From Alteromonas ponticola (GTDB taxonomy: Bacteria; Pseudomonadota; Gammaproteobacteria; Enterobacterales; Alteromonadaceae): a DNA stretch of 64,000 nt. Shown here one piece after another: positions 1-7,842 of the stretch. Both the position numbers and the translations under genes were made by a program. Where the stretch lies: positions 1 through 64,000 of the forward strand of contig NZ_JAATNW010000005.1 in the NCBI RefSeq assembly GCF_012911815.1. The letters are read 5' to 3'. The notes below the pieces were generated by a model. That model was not told the DNA's origin, ran no database searches, and saw only the letters and a program-made list of their open reading frames with translations. The first letter of the stretch is position 1. Each line of letters begins with the position of its first letter.

Positions 1-284
1 CACACACCAAGTTCGAAGCAGAAGTATACGTACTGAGCAAAGACGAAGGTGGCCGTCACACGCCATTCTTTAAAGGCTACCGTCCACAGTTCTACTTCCG
101 TACAACTGACGTAACGGGCGCGGTACAGCTTCCAGAAGGCGTTGAAATGGTAATGCCTGGTGACAACCTGAAGTTCGAAGTTGAACTGATTGCACCAATT
201 GCGATGGACGAAGGTCTACGCTTCGCAATCCGTGAAGGTGGTCGCACAGTAGGTGCTGGTGTTGTTGCTAAGATTATCGAATAA
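1..284 (+). CDS. tuf: Elongation factor Tu, C-terminal part (5' end outside window)
   Basis: The last 93 codons of EF-Tu, the GTPase that delivers aminoacyl-tRNA to the ribosome. Translation in the frame starting at base 3 gives the domain 3 sequence with [25 protein letters not shown] and the terminal [14 protein letters not shown], which is essentially invariant in proteobacteria. A strong hairpin terminator follows, so this copy ends its transcription unit, as tufA does at the end of the str operon; no ribosomal protein operon follows. The last 45 or so bases plus the terminator are found twice more downstream as broken copies. Identity is certain; whether this is tufA or tufB cannot be decided here. 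Confidence 0.97.
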   Translation, partial: HTKFEAEVYVLSKDEGGRHTPFFKGYRPQFYFRTTDVTGAVQLPEGVEMVMPGDNLKFEVELIAPIAMDEGLRFAIREGGRTVGAGVVAKIIE

Positions 285-307
285 TCAAAGCTGACATAAG
301 TCATCTA

Positions 308-336
308 AAAAAAGGTCGCGCAAGCGGCCTTTTTTG
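308..336 (+). terminator. Rho-independent terminator of tuf
   Basis: Stem GGTCGC (314-319), loop GCAA, GCGGCC (324-329), preceded by an A-run and followed by six T. The same hairpin recurs at about 575-603 and 3569-3600 inside the tuf-derived repeats. Confidence 0.9.
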
Positions 337-434
337 TACCTACACACCTACTGTGCGGCCACCAAACGGTGTTCCGTGAACGGGTGGAAGCGGGAATAAG
401 CGAATGAACAGTTTCATTCGCGCCGCTGGAACGA

Positions 435-603
435 CCCGAGCTCTGCGAGGGGCTGGGGTCGCACAGTAGGTGCTGGTGTTGGCAGAAAATTGCTCCTGCA
501 TTTTCTGCACTTGCGACATCCCTGTCGGGCGTTGCTAAGATTATTGAATAGTCGAAGCTGACACTTAGTCATCTAAAAAAGGTCGCGCAAGCGGCCTTTT
601 TTG
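435..603 (+). repeat. tuf-derived repeat copy 1 (broken tuf 3' end, 50-bp insertion, terminator)
   Basis: Starts with CCCGAGCTCTGCGAGG, then repeats the last part of tuf (GGTCGCACAGTAGGTGCTGG). It is interrupted by a 50-bp insertion at 481-530 and resumes with GTTGCTAAGATTATTGAATAG and a copy of the tuf terminator. The insertion lies exactly between the two GTT triplets of the tuf sequence GTTGTTGCT. Since 50 is not a multiple of three and no upstream tuf sequence exists, this is a remnant, not a gene. The segment before it (341-434) holds a perfect hairpin GCGAATGAA/TTCATTCGC at about 400 and no gene. Compared with the real tuf 3' end it carries a few substitutions (for example TAGTCGAAG for TAATCAAAG). 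Confidence 0.9.
481..530 (+). repeat. 50-bp palindromic insertion element inside tuf-derived repeat
   Basis: The insertion contains an inverted repeat GCAGAAAAT...ATTTTCTGC around the loop TGCTCCTGC, followed by a shorter CGACA/TGTCG palindrome. An identical 50-bp block sits at 3476-3525. It looks like a REP- or MITE-like intergenic repeat; no coding capacity. Confidence 0.75.
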
Positions 604-784
604 TTCACTTAAATAACTTTCGAGTAACTATTCGCTACTCAAACTTTTATTCAAAAGCGGGTAGCCTAATTACACTCTACTTTCCCTATTTTTCATTGTG
701 TTTAATAAATGGACTAGGTACCAAAATCGGTATATTGTAATCTCATCTAAATGTAAGTGCGTTACGGAAAACTAGGAAGCAGTT

Positions 785-3247
785 GTGGCAGTGTGGATGC
801 AAGAAATTAAATCTATATTAAGTGTTTGTGTATGTCTTTTTTTGGCGAGCTGTGGTGGCTCAGACAATGACAGCAAAAGTATAGCACTCCCTCCTAATTC
901 TATTCCCAACGTTCAAGACGAACCTGTTCAATATGCAGTTACCGGAGTTGGTGTCAAAGGGCCACTCCAGCATGCCACTGTCAATCTATACAAACTTGAC
1001 GCCAATAAGCTTCATGGTTTCGGTGAATTATTGGCAACTGGCAATACGAATAAAGCTACTCAGATTGAAGGATTATCCATTGAGGGTGAAATCGACGGTG
1101 AGTATATTATCGAGTTTCAATCGAATGATGCCACCATTGATATTACAACCGGACAGCCGCCTACCTTTACTTATTTAACAAATGTTGTTAGTGCAACTCA
1201 GATAAGACAAGGGGAACTTGTTTATGCGACACCCTTGTCCACGCTTGTCTCTGAACTGACAATAATTAATCTCCTCGGTGGAGATTCCTTTTCTCGGGCT
1301 CATGCTGGCTCTGTTGCGACAGTGGAATCATTTTTTAGCTTTGGACTGACTGAGCAGCTCGATATAGTAAAAACGCCACCAATACTTACAGCAGAAACTG
1401 TTACCGAGGCGCAGCAGCAAGATACCTTACACTTAAGAATGGCAAACGAAGCTACTGCTGTCTTTATTCATCAGTTATTTAAATCGATTAGTCATTCTGA
1501 ACTTAATTTCGAACAGTTTCTCTTAGAAGTCGTGCATGATCTGGTCGATGGAAAATTAAACGGAGTTGCATCAGATGGAGAAGTAACTAGTTACACAGAA
1601 AGTGATGTTAAGGAGCTGGTCATTCCGCTCGGTTTACTTGAAGTAATAAACTCAAACAGGCTAGCTATCCTTAGGCTTAAAGATGAATTAGTAAAAGAGA
1701 CGGCTATTACTGAAGTTGAAAGCCTTGATACAAGTTTGCTTCGAATTGATGAAAATCGAATTCGGTATGAGCAGATTTCAATGAATCATGACATTGATAA
1801 TGATGGCATTATTAACAGTGAGGATGAAGATGACGACAATGATGGTGTAGCGGATTTTAAAGACCAATTTCGTCAGAATTATCTTGAGTCACGAGATTTT
1901 GATAATGATGGTATTGGGGATAATGCTGATTTAGATGATGACAATGACGGTATACCAGATTATGAAGATAATATTACAGTAAGCTATATCAAGTCACATT
2001 TTACAGTCGAGGAATCTGTATTAATATGGGTGAGGGGGCTTAACCCTGATGGTAAATTGGCTACCGATGATAATGGTTGGCACGTCCAATATCATATTTA
2101 CGACATGCAACAGCCAGATCGTTGGATAATCCAGTATGGTGCAGATGGATACTATAATGGCAGCTTTGATAGTTCAAAAAATGAATGGCTGGTTTCATTC
2201 CCAACACCTCCTTATGAGGGAGATTTTGAGATCAGGTTTGTACTTTATTGCTCTAAAGCTGAGCAAGATTGCGATGACCAGACTACATACTTCAGTTGGG
2301 AGCAGGTGCATCCTTTTACCGTAAGTTGTGCTGATCAAAATTTATGTGAATACACCCCTGCTCCAGAACCTGGTGTCAACATATCACAGTCTGATTACAT
2401 AGCAGATTATATCACTTCAACAATTCGATCAGATGGGAAACTGTTTGTTGCCTATAGAAATTGGCAACCAAATGATTTCAAGGACTACCTCAGTGTCTCA
2501 ACTGATCGGGGCAAAAACTGGTCTGTTGTCTATGAATATGATGACGATTATTCTCCTCATATCATTATTGAGAACAATGCAGAAATGTTAGTGGCAGTGG
2601 AAGACTGCGGAAGCAAAATTTGTGTGAGATCCTCACAAAACGGTTCAGAGTGGAATTCTCTGTCAATGATCGATGTAACTGAACATCTACAGTGCACTGA
2701 TTCTTCATGTGGATACAGTTTTGGTGCAAATTCTTTGATTGAAAGTCAAGATGGAGAGTACTTACTAACTTACAGCTTTAATTCGGACGTTTACTTGAGA
2801 CGGTCCTCCGATCTTATCGAATGGACTGATGCCATAACGATGAGTGACATAGTTGAGGGTTTTGGCTCAGGCTCTACGCTTTTTCAGCAAGAAGATGGCA
2901 CATTTATATTAGTATATTTATCTGAAGATAGAGAGTTTTTAGTCGTAACAAAATCGGATGATGGAACGGTTTGGACCGAAACACAAACTATCGCAAGCTC
3001 TAGCTATTATTCCCGCGTTACAATACTAAACGATAACGGAACAGTGAGGTTGTTCTTCTCATCGCATAGAACGCTATACTCTGCAGAACTGAACTTTTCG
3101 GGACAATTTGATGAGCCTGTTGCGATAAAAGAGAATTTAAGTTTTGGTGCGGGAGTGATACTACTGGATAATAAGCTATCGTTAATATATGAAGACACGG
3201 TAAATAATAAAGGAAATGTCTTTTTTGAAACAATAGAAAATTTTTAA
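785..3247 (+). CDS. Surface lipoprotein with TSP3 calcium-binding repeats and Asp-box (BNR) repeats
   Basis: 820 residues from a GTG start; AGGA at 774-777 lies 7 bases upstream, better placed than for the in-frame ATG at 797. The N-terminus is a lipoprotein signal peptide with lipobox LASC followed by GGSDND. Residues about 335-400 hold thrombospondin type 3-like repeats (DNDGIINSEDEDDDNDGVAD, DFDNDGIGDNADLDDDNDG), which bind calcium and rigidify stalks. Residues about 570-740 hold at least four Asp-box-like repeats (STDRGKNW, SSQNGSEW, RSSDLIEW, KSDDGTVW), typical of sialidase-like beta-propellers. No enzyme active site was recognised. The gene is visibly more AT-rich than its neighbours and sits between two tuf-derived repeats, suggesting acquisition by transfer. 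Likely an outer-membrane-anchored, outward-facing protein; the ligand is unknown. Confidence 0.8.
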   Translation: MAVWMQEIKSILSVCVCLFLASCGGSDNDSKSIALPPNSIPNVQDEPVQYAVTGVGVKGPLQHATVNLYKLDANKLHGFGELLATGNTNKATQIEGLSIEGEIDGEYIIEFQSNDATIDITTGQPPTFTYLTNVVSATQIRQGELVYATPLSTLVSELTIINLLGGDSFSRAHAGSVATVESFFSFGLTEQLDIVKTPPILTAETVTEAQQQDTLHLRMANEATAVFIHQLFKSISHSELNFEQFLLEVVHDLVDGKLNGVASDGEVTSYTESDVKELVIPLGLLEVINSNRLAILRLKDELVKETAITEVESLDTSLLRIDENRIRYEQISMNHDIDNDGIINSEDEDDDNDGVADFKDQFRQNYLESRDFDNDGIGDNADLDDDNDGIPDYEDNITVSYIKSHFTVEESVLIWVRGLNPDGKLATDDNGWHVQYHIYDMQQPDRWIIQYGADGYYNGSFDSSKNEWLVSFPTPPYEGDFEIRFVLYCSKAEQDCDDQTTYFSWEQVHPFTVSCADQNLCEYTPAPEPGVNISQSDYIADYITSTIRSDGKLFVAYRNWQPNDFKDYLSVSTDRGKNWSVVYEYDDDYSPHIIIENNAEMLVAVEDCGSKICVRSSQNGSEWNSLSMIDVTEHLQCTDSSCGYSFGANSLIESQDGEYLLTYSFNSDVYLRRSSDLIEWTDAITMSDIVEGFGSGSTLFQQEDGTFILVYLSEDREFLVVTKSDDGTVWTETQTIASSSYYSRVTILNDNGTVRLFFSSHRTLYSAELNFSGQFDEPVAIKENLSFGAGVILLDNKLSLIYEDTVNNKGNVFFETIENF

Positions 3248-3429
3248 GCTTTCTTATTGAGTCAGATTGGCATTTCTTGTCGGTTTACCATAGATAGCCT
3301 GCTAATCTGGTCGAAATGTTCACCGATTAATGCATGATGCGTTCGCGTAGCGCTATTTCTATTATACGAGTCTCTGAATGAAATGCTTTTTTCAATAGTC
3401 GAAAATACCGAGAAATTCACTTTGAATGG

Positions 3430-3600
3430 CCCGAGCTCTGTGAGGGGCTGGGGTCGCACAGTAGGTGCTGGTGTTGGCAGAAAATTGCTCCTGCATTTTC
3501 TGCACTTGCGACATCCCTGTCGGGCGTTGCTAAGATTATTGAATAATCAAAGCTGACATAAGTCATCTAAAAAAAAGGTCGCGCAAGCGGCCTTTTTGTT
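3430..3600 (+). repeat. tuf-derived repeat copy 2 (with same 50-bp insertion and terminator)
   Basis: Same arrangement as copy 1: CCCGAGCTCTGTGAGG, the tuf fragment, the identical 50-bp insertion (3476-3525), then the tuf stop region and terminator hairpin (3577-3594). The part after the insertion (AATAATCAAAGCTGACATAAG) matches the true tuf end exactly, whereas copy 1 has diverged. With copy 1 it brackets the lipoprotein gene in direct orientation. The flanking sequences 3248-3429 and 3601-3683 show no gene. Confidence 0.9.
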
Positions 3601-3683
3601 TTTAACCGCCTGAAAAGTTGATCAATCCGCGTACGACATTCATAACTAAAGACTAATTACAGGACGCGTTAAAAGGTGTGCCC

Positions 3684-4379
3684 ATGGAGCATAAAGCAGC
3701 ACTTATCGTACTGGAACGGCCTTGGGGTTACGAAACCAGCCCGAATAATAAAGCCAGCGTATTACCGTTCTTTCAGGGTTTGCAGCAACTTAATGGTAAC
3801 TTTGGGCTGTTCCACACCCATTTCTATGACAAGCAGAGTTTTGAGATAGCGCTGGATGAAATGCTCGCCCTCGAGTATGACACGTTTTACCTTTACATCG
3901 CCTGTCACGGCTTTGGTAGAACGCTGGATGCCCTGCATCTGACCAGTTTGTTAAGGGAGATAAATCAGCAGGCGAAGAAGAAAAATATTGTCGGCGTCGT
4001 CTTGGGCTCCTGCCTCCTTGGTGAGAATATTCAAGAGTTTCTGGACTACAGTGAAAACAGCAATATCGTGTGGAAAGTCGGTTTCAAATGCGTAATTAAC
4101 TGGCTCGAAGGCACCTTTCTGGCGATAAAAACCTTCGATACTCTAATGAATGCCCAACACGCCCGGTTGAACAATCGCGATTACATTCTTAAAAAGTTTG
4201 CACTGGCCTACAAGGACTATCGTTTAGATGCAGCGTTAGGCAAAGATAGAGACGATCAGCCTGTGCCGTTCGAGGACTCACTAACGGTGGTTGTGCAACC
4301 CAGAGGTAAAGGGAAACGGGCTCAAGATATGTCCAACAATTTGTTCTCAATGCTTAGCGCAAACATAAGTGAGTTATGA
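3684..4379 (+). CDS. Caspase-like (CHAT/C14-type) putative cysteine protease
   Basis: 231 residues from ATG 3684, which has AAAGG 7 bases upstream; the GTG at 3678 is too close to it. I did not recognise a named family, but the arrangement fits a caspase fold. A hydrophobic strand ends in the His motif YLYIACHG (His75), and a second strand ends in VVLGSC (Cys110). These are the usual positions of the His-Cys dyad in CHAT and other bacterial caspase-like proteases. No signal peptide or membrane segment, so it is probably cytoplasmic. The gene stands alone between the tuf-derived repeat and a convergent WD40 lipoprotein, with no gasdermin, TPR partner or other effector beside it. Function is inferred from two motifs only; it may be an inactive homologue. 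Confidence 0.55.
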   Translation: MEHKAALIVLERPWGYETSPNNKASVLPFFQGLQQLNGNFGLFHTHFYDKQSFEIALDEMLALEYDTFYLYIACHGFGRTLDALHLTSLLREINQQAKKKNIVGVVLGSCLLGENIQEFLDYSENSNIVWKVGFKCVINWLEGTFLAIKTFDTLMNAQHARLNNRDYILKKFALAYKDYRLDAALGKDRDDQPVPFEDSLTVVVQPRGKGKRAQDMSNNLFSMLSANISEL

Positions 4380-4451
4380 TTTGATTGTCACACGATCTAC
4401 AGCTTTATAAAATTAGGTTGGTTTTTCACCACCATCGACACCAAGCACGCT

Positions 4452-5474
4452 CTATCTCAAAAACTTCCGATAATCCCAAGTCTGTATCACGCCGTCTGAA
4501 CTTAACGTCATCAGTTCATTCGTTTCGTTGTTAGCTAAACTGATGACAGTCGCGTTAGCGGTATACCGTTTGATCTTCCAGGATACGATTTCGTCGCCTG
4601 ATTGGGCATTCCATAAGGTGACTTCATCTTTGGGTGAGGTGGTAACCAGGTACCGGCCTTGCTCAACAAAATGGCCCCGACGGAAGAAACGAAAGTTTTC
4701 AAAATAGTCGAGCTCAGCCAATTTGTTTCCGTTCCTTTTATCGATTATCCAGTGTGTCTGCAGCGCATCAGAAACAAATAGTTTATTGGATCTGTCGTCT
4801 ACAACAAGCGCAGTAATCCGTGAGCGGAAATTATGCTGGTAGCTAATTTCGCCATCTTTAGTATGCCAATAAGCGAAATTTTTATCGGTAGCGCCTGATA
4901 TGGCATAGTGACTCTCATCATCGAACGCCAATCGGGTTACCATCAATTCATGGTGGTCCATTTTAAGTGCATTACCGGAGTTTAAATCTCCCGACAACAC
5001 CGCGCCATCGGTCATGCCGACCAGAATTCGATAACCGGTTTTATCGACATGCAAGGCTGATATGGTTGCTCCGGGCTGAAAGCCCAACACATCCCAGGTA
5101 TAAACAACTGAACCGTTGGCGATACTCAATACTGTCACGGTCCAAAGGCCACCGACTACCACCAGTTGTTTGTCACCTGACAGAGCTAAGTGACTTACTT
5201 CATTATCGAATACTGAAGCATCCCAGCGCTGAATTGGCGTTCTTTTTTGTGTATCCCACACGCTCACTGTCTGGTCGGCAGTCAATACAGCGGCTAATTT
5301 TGAATCTGCTGACAACGATGCCGAGATTACCGCGGCGTCGACAATACGATACGACGATTCTGGCTGCATTGTTATGACTTCGTCACCACAGCCACTTGCA
5401 AGTAAAATTTGCAATAAAACAATAAGATGTAAAAAACAGGATTTGATCAGCACGCTTTTCCTTATCCGTAACAT
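4452..5474 (-). CDS. WD40-repeat lipoprotein
   Basis: 340 residues from the ATG at 5474 (MLRIRKSV...), chosen because it gives a standard lipoprotein signal peptide: basic n-region, hydrophobic stretch, lipobox LASGC. Upstream starts at 5507 and 5525 would add an unusual Asn-rich extension. The mature part is a run of WD40-like blades, for example TVSVWDTQKRTPIQRW, KNFAYWHTKDGEI, EVTLWNAQSGDEIVSW and VIQTWDY at the C-terminus, forming one beta-propeller. Such proteins are scaffolds rather than enzymes. It is transcribed toward the caspase-like gene with a 72-base gap and no clear terminator between. Binding partner unknown. Confidence 0.8.
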   Translation of the reverse strand: MLRIRKSVLIKSCFLHLIVLLQILLASGCGDEVITMQPESSYRIVDAAVISASLSADSKLAAVLTADQTVSVWDTQKRTPIQRWDASVFDNEVSHLALSGDKQLVVVGGLWTVTVLSIANGSVVYTWDVLGFQPGATISALHVDKTGYRILVGMTDGAVLSGDLNSGNALKMDHHELMVTRLAFDDESHYAISGATDKNFAYWHTKDGEISYQHNFRSRITALVVDDRSNKLFVSDALQTHWIIDKRNGNKLAELDYFENFRFFRRGHFVEQGRYLVTTSPKDEVTLWNAQSGDEIVSWKIKRYTANATVISLANNETNELMTLSSDGVIQTWDYRKFLR

Positions 5475-5690
5475 CTCTGACAAGTTATTGTTATTTCGAT
5501 AATACATGCCATTGACGGGTATCACTAATAGTAATGTTTCAGAGCACTGATTAAATTTAAGTTTTTACCTCTTTCACCTCATGCCTGGCATAACAATGTG
5601 TTATTTCATTTTGGCCAGAATCGTCGGTTATGTGTCCTTTTGGCCAGCCTGTGATAAAAGTATAGTAGTGATATTGACGAGGAGAACACT
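5475..5690. promoter_or_regulatory. Divergent intergenic region with direct repeats TTTTGGCCAG
   Basis: The 10-mer TTTTGGCCAG occurs at 5609-5618 and again at 5638-5647, 29 bp apart and on the same strand, ahead of a gene for an AraC-type regulator. Each core TGGCCA is also palindromic. Direct repeats are the usual layout of AraC-family operators, so this is a candidate autoregulatory site. GAGGAGAA just before 5691 is the ribosome binding site. Confidence 0.45.
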
Positions 5691-6653
5691 GTGGCAAAGC
5701 AAATTGGCATTTTCATTTACCCGGGCTTCCAGCCGATGGATGTGACCTGTGCATATGATTGTTTTACTGAAGCCAGTTCACGGGCGAAAAATGCGAATAA
5801 GCCAGCTCCGTATACGGTGTCGTTAATCAGTGAAACGACGGCACCTGTGACTTCGGCAAACGGCATCACCTTACTTCCTCACCAGACCCTTGACACGGTT
5901 GAACGCTTACATGTGTTGATTCTTCCAGGCGGTGAAGGCAGTCGGGAATTGATCAAACAGGTGAATGTAATCAATGCATTAACCGTTATAGCAAAGCGAG
6001 TAGACAAAGTGGCCTCTATCTGTACCGGCGCATTTATTCTGGCCGCACTGGGCTTAGCAGAACATCGACAAATCGCGACCCACTGGCGCTTTGCACAACA
6101 ACTCCAACAGTGTTTTCCTAATTGTGTGGTCAACGAAAAAGCACTGTTTGTAGCTCAGGATAACATTTACTCCTCTGGCGGCTTGAGTGCCGGGCTTGAT
6201 TTGACGCTTCACCTGATCGAGCAGGATTTAGGTACGCAGGAGGCAACCAGTATTGCACGTGAAATGGTGATGTACATGCGTCGGCCAGGTAACCAGTCAC
6301 AATATTCAGAGCCACTGATTTTACAAACCAAAACCCAGGGTAAGCTGGAAAAACTGACCGAGCAGATCATCAAACACATTCAACAGGATTTAAAAGTCAG
6401 TGATATGGCCGCGTTCGTCAATATGAGCGAGCGCCATTTCAGGCGCGAATTGATGCGCCAAACGCTGATGAGCCCCAAACAGATGCTTGAAAAAATGCGT
6501 CTGGAGTACGCGCGGGACCTGCTGGTGACATCCGCAGGGTTAGTGGAACAGATTGCCCATAATAGCGGCTTTAATAGTGCTGATGTGTTTTGTCGACGCT
6601 TTCGACAGCACTTTGGTGTGAGGCCTTCAGAATATCGCGTGAGGTTTGGGTAA
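5691..6653 (+). CDS. GlxA-family transcriptional regulator (DJ-1/PfpI domain + AraC HTH)
   Basis: 320 residues from GTG 5691 behind GAGGAGAA. Residues 1-200 are a DJ-1/PfpI-like glutamine amidotransferase-fold domain (LHVLILPGGEG, the nucleophile-elbow sequence ASICTGAFILAALGL, then SSGGLSAGLDLTLHLIEQDLG). Residues about 215-320 are an AraC-type double helix-turn-helix, ending in IAHNSGFNSADVFCRRFRQHFGVRPSEYR. Members of this family sense small metabolites such as amines or carnitine derivatives; the ligand here is unknown. The next gene, 28 bp downstream, encodes an exported DJ-1/PfpI protein, so the two are probably one operon. Direct repeats upstream suggest autoregulation. Confidence 0.9.
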   Translation: MAKQIGIFIYPGFQPMDVTCAYDCFTEASSRAKNANKPAPYTVSLISETTAPVTSANGITLLPHQTLDTVERLHVLILPGGEGSRELIKQVNVINALTVIAKRVDKVASICTGAFILAALGLAEHRQIATHWRFAQQLQQCFPNCVVNEKALFVAQDNIYSSGGLSAGLDLTLHLIEQDLGTQEATSIAREMVMYMRRPGNQSQYSEPLILQTKTQGKLEKLTEQIIKHIQQDLKVSDMAAFVNMSERHFRRELMRQTLMSPKQMLEKMRLEYARDLLVTSAGLVEQIAHNSGFNSADVFCRRFRQHFGVRPSEYRVRFG

Positions 6654-6681
6654 ACCTCACTGTTAACAAAAGGAATAATCG

Positions 6682-7647
6682 ATGAAAAAGAAACTAATGT
6701 TTATGTGTACTCTGTTGCTAGTGCTGACTAAAACGTCGCTAACTCACGCCAGCGAGCAAACCACCGTCGGTGTGCTGTTATTCGACGGTGTACAAATTAT
6801 CGATTTTACCGGGCCGTGGGAAGTGTTTGGTCAGGCGCGCTTCGAAGTAAAAACCGTATCCTCTCAGGGCCAGCAAATTACCACTACCATGGGTATGAAG
6901 GTTACGCCAGATTACAGCTACCAGGCAGCTCCGGTTTTCGACATTCTGCTGGTACCCGGAGGGCATGTGCAGAATGCTAAATCAGCAGAGCATATCGACT
7001 GGATCCGCAAACACGTGAATGCTGCGAACATGACCCTGTCGGTGTGTAATGGCGCCTTGCTGCTTGCCGAAACAGGCGTGCTAAAAGACAAAGAAGCTAC
7101 GACCTTTTTTCATGCGCTGGATGATCTCGAAGAAGACTATGAAGACATCAAAGTGAGATCGGATGTGCGCTATACCCATAGTGACAACATCATTACCTCA
7201 GCAGGGCTGTCGTCAGGTATCGATGCGTCATTGTATGTGGTCAGTCAGCGTCTGGGAGTGCAAAAAGCTAAAGAGATAGCCATGCACATGGAATACGACT
7301 GGGATCCAGATGCCGGGTTCGTACGCGGGTTGATGGCCGACAAGTATCTGCCGGATCTTAAAATCAATTTTGATCAATCTATCCCATTCACGGCGGACCG
7401 GGTGTACCATTATGGCGATAAGCAAGAGTGGCAACAGCACTACCGCATAGCGACAGACGCAAGCATTGCGCAAGTGACATCGCAGGTGAAGGAACAAATC
7501 GCCAATCAGGGGTGGCATTATCAGGCGCAAACCGATAGCTGGAAAAAAATCCTGAACGAAGAGTCGCTGAGCTATCAATTTCACATTACCGACATTCATA
7601 GTGAAAGTAATACGTTCACCTTTAAACACGTCATTCACACACGCTAA
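6682..7647 (+). CDS. Exported DJ-1/PfpI family protein
   Basis: 321 residues; AAAGGAA upstream of ATG 6682. An N-terminal signal peptide (MKKKLMFMCTLLLVLTKTSLTHAS) is followed by a DJ-1/PfpI domain of about 190 residues: VGVLLFDGVQIIDFTGPWEVFG, FDILLVPGG, the Cys elbow LSVCNGALLLAETG, and TSAGLSSGIDASLYVV. The C-terminal 110 residues (from about DKYLPDLKINF) are not recognised. It is the apparent operon partner of the GlxA-type regulator and shares its fold, so it may be a periplasmic hydrolase or binding protein in the same response. Substrate unknown. Confidence 0.82.
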   Translation: MKKKLMFMCTLLLVLTKTSLTHASEQTTVGVLLFDGVQIIDFTGPWEVFGQARFEVKTVSSQGQQITTTMGMKVTPDYSYQAAPVFDILLVPGGHVQNAKSAEHIDWIRKHVNAANMTLSVCNGALLLAETGVLKDKEATTFFHALDDLEEDYEDIKVRSDVRYTHSDNIITSAGLSSGIDASLYVVSQRLGVQKAKEIAMHMEYDWDPDAGFVRGLMADKYLPDLKINFDQSIPFTADRVYHYGDKQEWQQHYRIATDASIAQVTSQVKEQIANQGWHYQAQTDSWKKILNEESLSYQFHITDIHSESNTFTFKHVIHTR

Positions 7648-7842
7648 GCGGTGGTGGGCGCGTGAGTCGGGAATTAAAAACTAGAGCAAACATAAACAAA
7701 TTGGAGCATGCATCTGTATTTGTTTACTCACCCATGTAAAATGACTGGGATTGCTACTTACTAACTTGTGGATTGGTAAGTCAATTCAAACAACGTTTTT
7801 ACCACTGAAGACGTTGAATTTTACTGCTGATGGAACATTGCG

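Noticed and set aside
435..3600. CRISPR or phage attachment array from the tuf repeats
   Set aside because: Only two long, unevenly spaced copies with tuf-derived sequence; no spacers and no integrase gene.
4967..5377. 136-codon plus-strand frame opposite the WD40 gene
   Set aside because: Antisense to a clear lipoprotein with repeats; composition shows no protein-like pattern.
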